Positions 15,548-26,342 of a DNA stretch of 64,000 nt are shown in pieces (positions within the stretch are counted from its first letter, which is position 1; each line of letters begins with the position of its first letter). Under the pieces are notes generated by a model. The model ran no database searches and was not told where the DNA came from. It worked only from the letters and a program-made list of their open reading frames with translations. Source of the DNA: Panagrolaimus kolymaensis (Eukaryota; Nematoda; Chromadorea; Rhabditida; Panagrolaimidae); assembly GCA_028622995.1 (NCBI GenBank), contig JAJQJQ010000004.1, forward strand, positions 5,270,001 through 5,334,000, in the 5' to 3' direction. The translations under genes and the position numbers were made by a program.

Positions 15548-15901
15548 TTTTTCTTTCTTCGTCTTTGACCAATGCTGCTGAGATGTTATTATCCATCAAG
15601 TAATATTTTGAAGGAAGAGAAAAATTAAAAACTTAAAAAATGCTAATTTGTTTATTTTAATTTTTGCATCTTCATGCAGAAATGAATATTTTTGCTAACG
15701 AAACTCAAATCTCATCCTTCAGGAATCTGACATAGCATTAAATTGTATCACAACAAAAGCCAATAAATGAGTTTGTACAAAATTCATAATTTTAATAGAG
15801 ACTAATCGATTAGCTGTTAAAATGTTTTTGTAGCTATTTATAATTTTCCTAAACATCTAATACATAAATAAACATATAATTAATATTCGAAAAAAACATG
15901 A
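15548..15901. other. Intergenic, no gene seen
   Basis: Short AT-rich spacer between two minus-strand genes (5' flank of the carrier, 3' UTR of the membrane protein). Confidence 0.55.
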
Positions 15902-18185
15902 TCATTTTTTATTTTTCGTTTCTTTGTGTTGCTTCTTTTTGCTTTTCTTTCTTGAACCACTTTGAGTTGGTTGAGATTTGACGATGATGATCTTCTTCTT
16001 GTTCTTTTTCATTGTTTTGCTTTCTTGAGTTACGTCTTCAGCTGGCTTTTTCTTTAGATCGATAACCGTTGATTGGTTACTTGGTTGAGATTGATTAGAA
16101 GGCTGCTTTTCTCGAGACTTTGAATCGGTATCAAGACCATCTATGTTTGTGAAAGCTTCAGGATTCTTAAAATAAGCATTTTCGAGGATGTTGATTGGAA
16201 AAGCTTTAGATGATCTTTCACGAAGAGTATAGTCATGTTGGATAGTAGGAGCTTGACGACTAAAAAAATAATAAAAAGAGATGGAACGTATGTATGAATA
16301 ATTTACCGGATCCAAGTGCATGCTTTGCGACGGTTGAAATCAGGAAATTGAGTCATCAATGCAATGACCATAAGCAAAGGAAGAGAAAACTTGTGGATCA
16401 TGCCCAATTCAGCTGTGATGTATTCAGAGTATTCAGCACCAAAAGCAAAGTAAACGATGTATTCAGGAGTTGAACGAAGTTTGAGATATTCACGAGCTTT
16501 TTCTGTCATCTGTGTGATTCGTTTTTTGTCATCGAATTGAACACCATATCCAACAAGTTCCTTTTCAGCTTCCGCACTAAAAAATAAATGATAAATGTCA
16601 AAAAAAAAGAATGTAAAAACAAACCTCATTCGATTCAATTCAGCAAACATTTCAGAGATTGAACAGAGGAAGATGTTGATTTCATTATCACGAACAGCTC
16701 TGCCTCTCAATTGAGCATAAGTCCTGAAAACAAAGCGAATTAACTTTTAAATAAAGTGTTATAAAACTCACTTTCTCATTTGTACAACTTCTTTAAATGA
16801 CAATTTCTCGAGACAATCGTGACGTGAAAGTGAATCAACATGTGATTCAACAAGAGCAATTTTGTTGACGTCCATTCGTTCAGAAACCGAATGAGTTCCA
16901 GATTTAAGAGACTTTGCTTTGTTATATTCTGATCGATATGCCATAGGATATGCAATATGAGGATTTCTTGGGGCGATCTTCTTTGCAGCTTTAACGACGA
17001 CAGGAATCTTCTCAGCAGATGGTTCAGGTTTTATAGCTTTTGCTTGTTCTTCTTTTTCCTTTGGCTTTGAAGCAGCATCATTAATTTGTTCAACTTTCGA
17101 ATCCACTGCCGGTGTCATAAATTCTTCGTGTTCCACTTCATTGCCTTCAACTGCTGCTTTCTTTTGAATGTACTTTATAGGCGATTCAGGCATTTCTATT
17201 ACGACCTTTTTGTTTTCCATAGCAGCAGTTTTGTATTGACCTTCAGGAGGACCATGCTTCTTTGATTTTCCTTTCATGACGAACCAGACACTAAAAAGCA
17301 TATTTTTATAGTAATCATAAATTACACACAAACTTACGCGATCAAACAAAGAATGATCAAGATAATGAAAGAACCAACACCAATGAGTATCCAACCATAA
17401 AGAGGAAATCCAGCTTCATCTGTTGATGTTGTCGATGATGTTAATGATGTTGATGATTCTTCAGTGGTTGTTGAAACTGTTGATGGTGGCTTGATCTTAG
17501 CATTTTTCTAGAAAAAAAAAACTAAGTGAAAGAAATTTGTAAAAATTATTTACCACTGTAAGAACACAGGATGGTGAAGCACTTTTGACAAAGAGTTTGA
17601 CATTTTTATCACTACCACGATCGCAACCTGAAGCTGTAAGAGGATGCTTGCTTGTGGAAAATTCCATTGGATCTTCAATTTTAGCTTTACCACATCCTTG
17701 AGCAAATTTCCTTTCAATTGATGATGTCATAAACCATAAAGTGTTGCTATCTACTCTAACAATAAATGAACATTGATTCAAACATTTCGTGGCAGTAGTT
17801 GGATTTTTAACACCATCAAAGCAGACACTAACTCTAAAAATTATAACTTTAGTTAAATTCCCAGCTAAATTTGAAACTAAACTTACTCTCCTGTAGTTGT
17901 GCAGCGATCAGCACAAAATTCAAAAGTTAATTCACCATCAAGAATAACATCAATATCACCAATATCTGTTATATCCACATCAAGACCATTTTGTGTTCCA
18001 ATTGAAGGCGGTGGTTGATCGTCAGAAGAAAGATAATCAAGTTGGTCATTGAAGTTTTCATTTGTTTTGATGGATGAAAGAATAGTATCATTTGCAGCAA
18101 GAAGTCGATTCGGTCGAATAAAAGCCCATGAAGATGAAACAACCAAGAGAAGAGTCAAGACAGCGCTGAAAGATGACGACGTCAT
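15902..18185 (-). CDS. Type I membrane protein with long basic cytoplasmic tail (paralogue A)
   Basis: Seven exons: 17887-18185, 17554-17833, 17338-17507, 16772-17290, 16625-16723, 16307-16576 and 15902-16259; about 664 aa. A signal peptide (MTSSSFSAVLTLLLVVSSSW) leads a Cys-containing ectodomain, a Thr/Ser stalk and one TM segment near residues 228-250 (WILIGVGSFIILIILCLIA). The cytoplasmic part has a Lys/Glu-rich linker, then a conserved domain ending LPLLMVIALMTQFPDFNRR with ACTWIRRQAP, and a Lys-rich tail (RKKSKKKQHKETKNKK). The final domain and its exon structure match the gene at 60150-61931. I do not recognise the family; a receptor or adhesion role is only a guess. Confidence 0.8.
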
Positions 18186-18581
18186 TGCAAATGTCAAAAT
18201 TGCACGAATGTTTACAAAAACGATGACATGCTAGGCTTAAGTAAAAAAAAAAGCATTCGAAATAATGAAACATTTTTATTTATTTATGCAAATTTCTAAT
18301 TCAAATTTTTTTGCAATGAATTCTTTTTGCTTTACAAAGGTTGCAAATTGGAGGGAAAATTAACAACCTTCTTTGAAAGACCCCGACAGATTAAAAAAGG
18401 ACAAAAAGTAAATCGCTAAATCGTTATTACACACCAAATTGAGAGAGATTTTTGGAGGATAAAAATTGGATTATTTTTAATGTTTTTTTCCAATTAAACT
18501 TTTTGTTTGTGACTATTCTCTCTCTCATGTTTATGTTGTAGCTTGGGGTTGTATGTATTTCAGCAAAAAGTTTATTAAAAA
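18186..18581. other. Intergenic, divergent promoters
   Basis: Upstream region shared by the divergent membrane-protein and Ser-rich secreted-protein genes; AT-rich, no further signal seen. Confidence 0.55.
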
Positions 18582-19070
18582 ATGAAAAGCTTTTCATTAA
18601 TTTTTATTATTTTTGCTACTTTTGTTTGGATCGAAGGTAAAGAAGTTTTAGTTTTTGCAAGCTCTACTGTTCCCTTTCTAGCTCTTGGAGGTATCGCAAG
18701 TAGTGGATCTAGTGGAGCTCGAACTTCGAGTTCTAGCTCTAGTGGCTCTCGAATTTCAAGTTCTAGTGGCGCTAGAAGTTCTAGTGGAAGTAGTATCAGT
18801 AAATCCTCTGGTATTGCTAGCTCTGGAAGTAAATCAAGCCCTTTAAGTTCTGGATCAAGGAAAAGTGGAAATGTATTAAAGAAGCCACTTGGAAGTAGAA
18901 GTAGCTCACGTTCTGTTAAATCCGGTGTTAGTAGTATCGCAACTGGAAGAATAAGACCTGCTGGGGCAATACATCCAAATACCCATGTTGGAGATATTCG
19001 AAGTCATGGTAGCAGAAATAAATCAACAACTTTTCCAAGACAAAATGTAATTGCGAAAAAAAATGTTTAA
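18582..19070 (+). CDS. Secreted Ser/Gly-rich low-complexity protein
   Basis: Single-exon gene of 162 aa. The start ATG gives an obvious signal peptide (MKSFSLIFIIFATFVWIEG). The mature part is an irregular Ser/Gly/Ala/Arg repeat built on SSGSRISSSSGARSSSG-type units, followed by a basic Arg/Lys/His-rich end. Such proteins occur among extracellular matrix, cuticle-associated and secretory-gland products, but nothing here fixes a role. An AATAAA lies at about 19110. Confidence 0.7.
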   Translation: MKSFSLIFIIFATFVWIEGKEVLVFASSTVPFLALGGIASSGSSGARTSSSSSSGSRISSSSGARSSSGSSISKSSGIASSGSKSSPLSSGSRKSGNVLKKPLGSRSSSRSVKSGVSSIATGRIRPAGAIHPNTHVGDIRSHGSRNKSTTFPRQNVIAKKNV

Positions 19071-19714
19071 AAAATCCCTGATTTTGAAGTTAATTATTTT
19101 GTGTCAAAAATAAATAAAAGTTTTTTTTCGTTTTTTGATTTTTTAATTTTAAAACAATAAGTATCTCATAGTTTTAACGATGATACAAACTACTCCGAAA
19201 CCATGGGTTCAATTTTGCAAAAGTATTATTTCATAGATCACTCTTTGAAATTGTTTTTGCTGCTTTTTTAAAAACATTTTTTTGTCTCAAATTCTGTTAT
19301 AATTTAAATTCTAATAAACCCAAGGATTCTAGCATTTTGAAGTGATGAGTAGCTTGAAAAAAAAAGTGAAGCTTGAAACATTTTATTAAATCATTTTACA
19401 AGTAAAAATTTTTTTAAAAATAAAAATAAACTGATAAAAAATTATTATGGAAGACTTTCATTTAAAATTTTAATAATAATAACTTCCATAAACTGATTTT
19501 TGATTGTTGATGTTATTGTTATTGGTGGTAATGGAAAGTGAATATTTAAGCAATAATAAATGAAGAGATCGGCCAAATTAATGATTGAGCGAAGGGAGCA
19601 AAATATACAGATTTGATAGCATTAATGGATGAAAATGTGAGATGAACTTAATGACCATGACATTGATGTGTAAGAAGATGGTCGTATACCATAGAAATAT
19701 TGGCTCAACGGCTT
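19071..19714. other. Spacer between convergent genes
   Basis: AT-rich 3' flanks of two convergent secreted-protein genes. No coding or structural signal recognised. Confidence 0.55.
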
Positions 19715-20012
19715 CTATCTACCGAACATTGACATCATGCCGCCCATACCTAAAAAATTAGATTATGTTTTTATTTGTAACTTGTTTTATTAAATATTCC
19801 ATACCTCCCATACCACCTCCATATCCACGATTATAACCACCATACATACCTCTTCCGCCACCATACATTCCTCGGCCACCATAACCTCCATATCCTCCAC
19901 GGCCCATACCGCCGTACATTCCACGGCCCATTCCGCCACCATAGCCCCATTGAGCATTAGAAACAGCCAAAAATGCAGCAAATACAAACACGAAAAGAGT
20001 TACGAAATTCAT
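19715..20012 (-). CDS. NLP-29/caenacin-like GYGG antimicrobial peptide precursor
   Basis: Two exons: 19805-20012 and 19715-19749; 80 aa. The signal peptide MNFVTLFVFVFAAFLAVSNA is followed directly by QWGYGGGMGRGMYGG, the hallmark start of C. elegans NLP-29/NLP-31-type epidermal antimicrobial peptides, then repeated GRGMYGG and GYGG units. Exon 2 encodes a Met-rich end, GMGGMMSMFGR, whose terminal Gly-Arg is a potential amidation and processing signal. The first exon alone would read through the intron and give a wrong C-terminus. In C. elegans these genes are induced in the epidermis by infection and wounding; regulation here is not visible. Confidence 0.85.
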
Positions 20013-21110
20013 ATTTATTTTTTTCTTGAGAGAACTTTCAAATAAACCAAAGAGTGATTTGTTTGATGATGTTTTAATAAATTTTCTTGCTTTCTTTTTA
20101 TATTCAAAAAATTTTTCATTTTAAACAATGGGGCGGAACTGTTTTCTTAAATGATTAATAAACAATTGAATAATAATGAAATTAAAGAAATAAATAAACA
20201 GGTTTAATTTACAGCAAAATCAAAGATATTTACGCCTTTAATTTTGAAAGGGTTGAAGACGACCCAAAAATTAATTTCATGTAATGACCTTTGCTTTTGT
20301 TTCGTTTCCATTTCCAAGACAATTGTTGATAAACAAAAAAAAGGTTTTTGAAAGAAAAAAAAACGTGTTATCAAAAACACATAGACACAAACATGCAAGG
20401 AAATAAACAATTATGTAAGTAAGAAGGAAAAGAATAGCGTTGTCGTCGTCTCAAACTTGCAATAGATCAACGTCGCAAAAAAAAATTTATTATTATAACC
20501 CAAACATGAGTGAATCAAATAATAACAATAAAAAAAAGCTCATGCGTAGGTAATTCTTTCTTTCTTTTTTGAGTGGGTTAAAAAAAAGAACAAAAAAAAT
20601 TGTATTTGCCAAAGAAAGAGGAAGTGAAAGAAAGGGAATAAGAAAAAAAGAAGAAATAATGTTAGTCTTTGACGGATTCAATGATGAATAAATTGAGAAT
20701 GATTTGTTGAGATAATTGATAGATTTTCTTGATAAACATGAGTCTGATCTTATAGTTAATTAACGGAATGCCAAAAAATTATGAATGAAAGGTCAATACT
20801 TTTTTAGAACTTTGAATAGCAGAAAAATAAGATTGGCTTTAAAATGAGAAATATTGACATTCCATTAGAAATCATGGCACTTTATAGTTTTTTTCAAGAT
20901 CAGAAAAATCCGTTTACCTTTAGCTTACTTTTCCTTTATTGATAATTCTGATTTAAAAGTTTTTTATTTTGCTTGACTAACAAAAAAAAATATGTACAAA
21001 TTCTTTCCCAAATATTATTTAAGCCTAAAAAATTGTAGTCCCATCTTTGTAGCCTACAAAAAAAAGTGACAAAATACACATAATTTTATAATAAAAATTT
21101 ATTAAAATTA
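20013..21110. other. Intergenic, no gene seen
   Basis: About 1.1 kb of AT-rich sequence: the upstream region of the NLP gene and the 3' flank of the F-box gene. Open frames here are homopolymer artefacts. Confidence 0.6.
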
Positions 21111-22542
21111 TTATTCTTCATTTCCTTCTTCTTCTTCCGTGCTTGAATCTTCAACTACCTCATCCTCATCCTCTTCTTCTTCGTTCACCTCATCGCTATC
21201 TTCTTCCTCTTCTTCTTGATCAAAGAAGAAAATTTGTGATGGAGTTTTTAAAACATTTGCAGCGATAGCAAATAATTCAAAAGATGACATAGAAATATTT
21301 CGAATTGTTAAACGATTATCTCGATTTGTTACATTAAATTCGGATAATCGAGCGCTTAAAATTTGAACATAATTTGGAAGGGTATCAGGTTCAAATTCTT
21401 CTGCGTCAATTACAATGCTGAGAAGTAATTTGTGGGATGGAAAATTCTGAAATTTGGAAATTAGAATTTTCTGAAAAAAGAAAGCAAAAACAAACATTGC
21501 AAAAATTAATGATATATTCTTCGGGTGGCAACTCGATTATGCTTGCTTCATGTGAAGGGTTTTGAAGGATGATTGAACATTCCGAATCACCTTGATATTC
21601 CCATTTTTGAAGTTCATCCATAAAATTTGTTGTAAATGTAGGAGACATTATCCTAGAAAAAAATGCATGCATTCAACGCAGAAAAAATAAAGCTCCTAAG
21701 AATTTTAGAGAAACTTGACATTGGCATATTTGGAAAGCTAATAACAAAAAATAACAAAAAAATAATCACGAACCAAATATTTTCAGCTTTTTGACAAGCT
21801 TTTAAAAACTGCCCCAATGACACCTATCCGGAAATATGTTCTGCGCTGCATGCAAAGGAGTGAATTTCAAATTGACACAATTCATCCGCTAATTCTTTAG
21901 TTAATTCAACATTTTGGGTGAAAATAACATTAAGTTGCTTCCATTTACCTTGAGAAAAAAAATGTTTAAAAAATTGAAAGAAAGAAAAAACAACTAACAA
22001 AGAATTCCACCATTTGTTGTTTGTTTTTGAAGTTTACGAAACATTTTCATTAATTTTTTTATTTCCATTGAATATGATATTACAAGATTTACGACATTAT
22101 AAATTGCATGGGAATAAAACCATCGATTTAAGTTTATTGTAGAGTAAATTAATTCTTTCGACTGAAAACGATTACCGTAAAAAAATGGAAGAAAGCAAAA
22201 GAAGTTGCAACTCAAATGATTCAAAAATTTCCTAAGCTTCAAAGTCATTTCCCCCAAAGATTCCTTTTTTTTTACTTCCTAATCTAAGTACTAATAAATA
22301 TTTTTAATCCACTCAATAGCTCCAACGTGAGCCATAAACAAACTTACAGTTGAATGATAAATAGCTTCAGCCTTTCCTGAAACATTACGCAATGTTAACA
22401 TTTTAGCTGGTGGTCCTTTAATACATGAAATAATTAAATTTGATAATTTATGATTGGTTTCAAATAAACTACGAATATCTGGATCAGGAAGATAAACAAG
22501 AATATATCCAAAACAATCCATATTTAACTCGTCTAACAACAT
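21111..22542 (-). CDS. F-box-like protein with acidic tail
   Basis: Best model has five exons: 22348-22542, 21999-22161, 21828-21948, 21496-21652 and 21111-21446; about 323 aa with all phases matching. An F-box-like N-terminus (NMDCFGYILVYLPDPDIRS) would bind Skp1 in an SCF ubiquitin ligase. A C-terminal region (NYVQILSARLSEFNV to LFAIAANVLKTPSQIFFF) resembles the substrate-recognition half of nematode F-box proteins, ending in a Glu/Asp run. Oddities: intron 3 (21653-21827) has no GT donor in the required phase, only GG|ATAGGT, while the unspliced frame hits TAG. Reading straight through intron 1 also looks partly coding but meets two TAG codons. It may be a decaying gene, or two genes, the second starting at ATG 21648. 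Confidence 0.6.
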
Positions 22543-22901
22543 ATTTGTTTCCCGTATTTAACTTTTAAGTTTTAGCTGCTGCTTTATTTATATTGTTGTC
22601 ATCTTTTTTCTTTCTTTATTTTTATATATGAAATAAATGTTGTGCATGTTGTTGTTTGTGCTTTATTTTTTTTTACTCATTCAATTGAGGAGAACCTTTT
22701 CTTTATTTTTTGTTACTCCGATCTTGAAAGATAGATCTTTGTTATCCAAGACTCGGCAGCGGCCGATAAACATACTCATATCCTAAAAAAAATATTCCTA
22801 CAACGAAAAAACTGTTCATTTTCAGATTTTTTCAACAAAACAAAATTATGCTATTTTAGTTATCAAACGCGTTTTTTACAATTAATTTATTTTCAAAAAC
22901 T
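22543..22901. other. Intergenic, divergent promoters
   Basis: Short spacer between the divergent F-box and PHF10-like genes; nothing further recognised. Confidence 0.5.
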
Positions 22902-23583
22902 ATGATGTCCTCCTCAACCGTTGAAGAAGATTATGATCATGATCAGCAAATGGATTCAGTAAGTTTTAAAAAAATCTAATGGCTTTATTATTATTTTTTT
23001 AATTTTCATTTTCAGACTCTAAATGAGGAACTTGCTGCATCCTTGCTTAATGAAAGTCAACAGCCATTGGATTTTGTAAGAAATTATTTTACAAATTCTT
23101 ACTTATTCTTTGTTTTTTAGACTCTAAATGATGAACCTCTTGCATCAACATCTTTTAATGGAACTCAACAACAAGTGGGTTTTGTATGTCTTATAAATCC
23201 TTAATTTCTCATTTGTTTTTCAGAATTCGAAACTTGCTGTTTTTCGAAATGTTGCCTTGTGGAATTGTTTTGATTTTAATAAGAAATTAATGGAAAAACG
23301 AAGAGGAAAAACATTCTATGAACAACATACTCGAATAAAGATGGTACCTGGAAATCGTTATTACAAGTTGAAACCAGAATATACTCGACCTCATCCATAT
23401 CCTGTTGCTTTGATCGATGGACAATACACTGACGCTTATAAAAAATATACTCCAGAAGAATTAAAGAAACTTCCATTTAAAAGTGTTCTTGTTAAAAGTG
23501 ATTTTCCTGTTATGCTTCGTCAACGACCTCCACCAAATTTTGTTGTACCAAAAACTGAATTGGAAAGTGACTTGTTTGATTGA
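22902..23583 (+). CDS. PHF10-derived partial paralogue
   Basis: Four exons: 22902-22958, 23016-23075, 23121-23183 and 23224-23583; 179 aa, all phase 0. The last exon is a close copy of the middle of the adjacent phf-10-like gene: [20 protein letters not shown] here versus [20 protein letters not shown] there, then [17 protein letters not shown]. It lacks both the N-terminal SAY domain and the C-terminal PHD fingers. Exons 2 and 3 are themselves a tandem pair of about 20-codon units (TLNEELAASLLNESQQPLDF and TLNDEPLASTSFNGTQQQ). The frame is intact, so it may be expressed, perhaps as a competitor in PBAF assembly; that role is inference. Confidence 0.75.
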
Positions 23584-24156
23584 ATTTTCATTATTTTATT
23601 TGTCACATTTTGTTTTTGTTTTATAAATGTTATGTCTTTTGATTGCTAAGGAAATGTGGCAGATGAAGAAAGTAATTATTACATAATTGATAAGGTCACT
23701 AAAGCAACCCGAATGCTGTAAAGTGAAACAATAATGAAAATACTGCAAAACTTTATTGATCGCTTATGTTAGCAATTGGATTACTTCGAGCAGTACAAGT
23801 AGCAATTAGAGAAAAGGAATTAAAAAGTATTTACAAGAACGAAATTTTTACTCTTAAAGAGATTTGATATGCTCTATTTCTAAAACAATCACACATATTT
23901 GTTCATACAAAAAAGTGGAATAAAGAGGATATTATGAGTTTACTATCATCCAAGATGTTTTACATTTTTATTTATTGTTACCCATCCTTTTTCGCTTGAA
24001 GTCCATTGTATTAGTTCTTGCAACGAATAAATGAATGCATCGCCTTTTTTTTATTTTTTGTTTGGCGGTTTTTCCTTTACTGCAAAGTTAAAAGCTTTAA
24101 TTAACTTTTTTTGTAATTAAATTTTTTTTGAAATTGATAGAATTCATTTAAAAAAT
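23584..24156. other. Intergenic, no gene seen
   Basis: AT-rich spacer between the two tandem PHF10-related genes. Confidence 0.5.
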
Positions 24157-26050
24157 ATGGCAGAAATCATCGAACCAGAAGAAACCCCTGATATTTTATC
24201 CACAACAATGGATGAGGATATCACCCAAATGTCCATGATTGAAATGGAAGATGAAAATACGCGAGAATCCATTCAAAGTTCCAATGGTAACTTTCTCCCT
24301 TTTTTTGTTTATATTTATACGTTTGTTTTCATTCAATTTTTTGTAGGTGAATCATCACGCCGATCCAAATCATATGGAACGAGGCCATTACCCGTGGAAG
24401 TTCAACACGTTGAAATTCATCCCACACAAATAATTGAATATGAATGGCCATTAAAATCCGGACAAAAGTATTTTATTCAAGTATGAAATAATGCATGCAT
24501 TAATTTTATTCGCTTTTATTTTTCAATTTACTTATTTTCTAGGAACAAATTGCTCAACTTTTGGGTGTAACTTCTTTTAAACGAAAATTCCCCGAATTAA
24601 CCCGTCGATCGTTGGCTGGGGATGAAAGAAAATATTTGGTTGAAGAATTAAAAATCAATGAATCTTTACCATTGCATTTATTGAATTCTATGACCGTATT
24701 GGAAGCAGCTGAAGTTCATCATTTAATGAGTACAAATTACGCCGAAATTTATAGCGAATATAATAAAGGTGTTTCGGAGAAAATTAAACAAAGTTTACTT
24801 CAAAAGCAGCGAGATTTGGAAGCAGTAAGTTTTATCGTTCGTTTCAAAGGTTTTGGAAATTTATTATTTAATGTTTTAGCTTGCAAATGATAAAGATAAA
24901 CTTGCTGAACTTCGAAATGCTGCATTAAAAAATTGCTCAAACTTTAATAAAGATTTAGTTGAAAAGCGTAAAGGCAAATCATTTTTCGAGCAACATACTC
25001 AATTAATTATGGTGCCCCGAAATCGATATTACAAGTTGAAACCTGAATATACTCGACCTCAACCATATCCAGTTGCTTTGGTGGAAGGACAATATACAAA
25101 TGTTTATAAAAAATTTACACCAGAAGAATTGAAAAAATTACCTATGAAAACTGTGCTTGAAAATGATGATTTGTTTCCTATTGTTCGACGTGAAAGATCT
25201 CCATCCAATATTGTCGTGTCTGAAGCTGAATTGCAAAGAAGAATTGATGCAGATAATAAAAATAAAATTCAGCGACAGGTTTGTGCCATTCTCCAAAAAT
25301 GTTTTGCATTTGTGAATGACCATTGTTTATTTTTAGAGTTCAACAGTTTTTGAACCTGCATCACCTCGAACGCCTAAACCCATTTCATCACGACGGCAAT
25401 CAAATGTTCGTTAATTTACTAAGTTTTCTTTCATTTATTATTTTAAAATGCCGCAAGTCTTTTTTTCCATTTAAAATTATGCACCTCTCCTGTAATTATT
25501 ATTTACATATATGTTTTATATTTTAAATTTTGCACAATACTTTTAAAAATTTTACAAAGATGATTTATGATAGATAAATTTTTTTAAATTAAAAATTTCG
25601 ACTCTTATTTATCTTTAAAATAGTGCACTTTGAAACTTTTAAATATTTTTCTTACACTCATTTTTAAAAATTAATTTAGGTAATAGCAGCAGCTACTTGC
25701 TCAGTATGTAAATCAGGACCAAATGGAATTAAACAAATTTTAATTCAATGTCATACATGTTTAACTCATATGCATCCAGAATGTTTGGAAATGCCTGCAA
25801 CCATGTTACAAGTAATTAAACATTATGAATGGACTTGCATTGAATGTAAAAAATGCACAATTTGTATGAAACCTGATAATGAGGTTTGTCAAATACAAAT
25901 ATATTAATTCCCCTAATTTTAATTTTTGCAAATTTCCAGGATGCAATGGTTTGTTGTGATAATTGCGATCGAGGATTTCATACTTTTTGTGTTGGCTTAT
26001 CTCATACTCCACATGGAACATGGGTGTGTGATAAATTTTGTAGCGGTTAA
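24157..26050 (+). CDS. phf-10: PHF10/BAF45-type PBAF chromatin-remodelling subunit
   Basis: Subunit of the PBAF (SWI/SNF) remodeller in the nucleus. Exons: 24157-24286, 24347-24480, 24543-24824, 24880-25278, 25337-25405, 25680-25883 and 25940-26050; about 442 aa (human is about 498). The SAY domain is clear: [36 protein letters not shown], then [14 protein letters not shown]. Tandem PHD fingers follow at the C-terminus: [50 protein letters not shown], ending CDKFCSG. The 274-base intron before the PHD exons has donor GTTCGT; if it is retained, an early stop (SNVR) gives a form without PHD fingers, which may be a natural isoform. The next gene starts about 290 bases downstream on the same strand. 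Confidence 0.9.
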
Positions 26051-26342
26051 TTTTTTGGCTTAATTTATTTATTTTGGGCTTTATGAATTTATTTATTTAT
26101 TCCTATTATTACTACAAAAATAATGATCTTTTGATATTTTTTGTTTTTACTATCATTCACTTTTTTGCATTTTGGTCTCAATCTCTTTTGTTAATAAGAC
26201 TTTTTCCTAATAAAAAACACATTTCTCTACCATTTTTTTGACTTTAAAAAATTTGCGTTTTAAATCGCATACTTCTTATTTTACTTACGAGCTTTTTTTT
26301 ATTTTTCAAACATAATAACTAACAATTTTTTAAGATCGGTAA

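Noticed and set aside
20204..20681. Two minus-strand open frames
   Set aside because: Phe/Leu-rich readings of A/T runs; no supporting signals.
26051..26342. Possible operon between phf-10 and the PPP1R21 homologue
   Set aside because: Same strand, but the 290-base gap is longer than typical nematode operon spacing, and no SL2-type element could be identified by eye.
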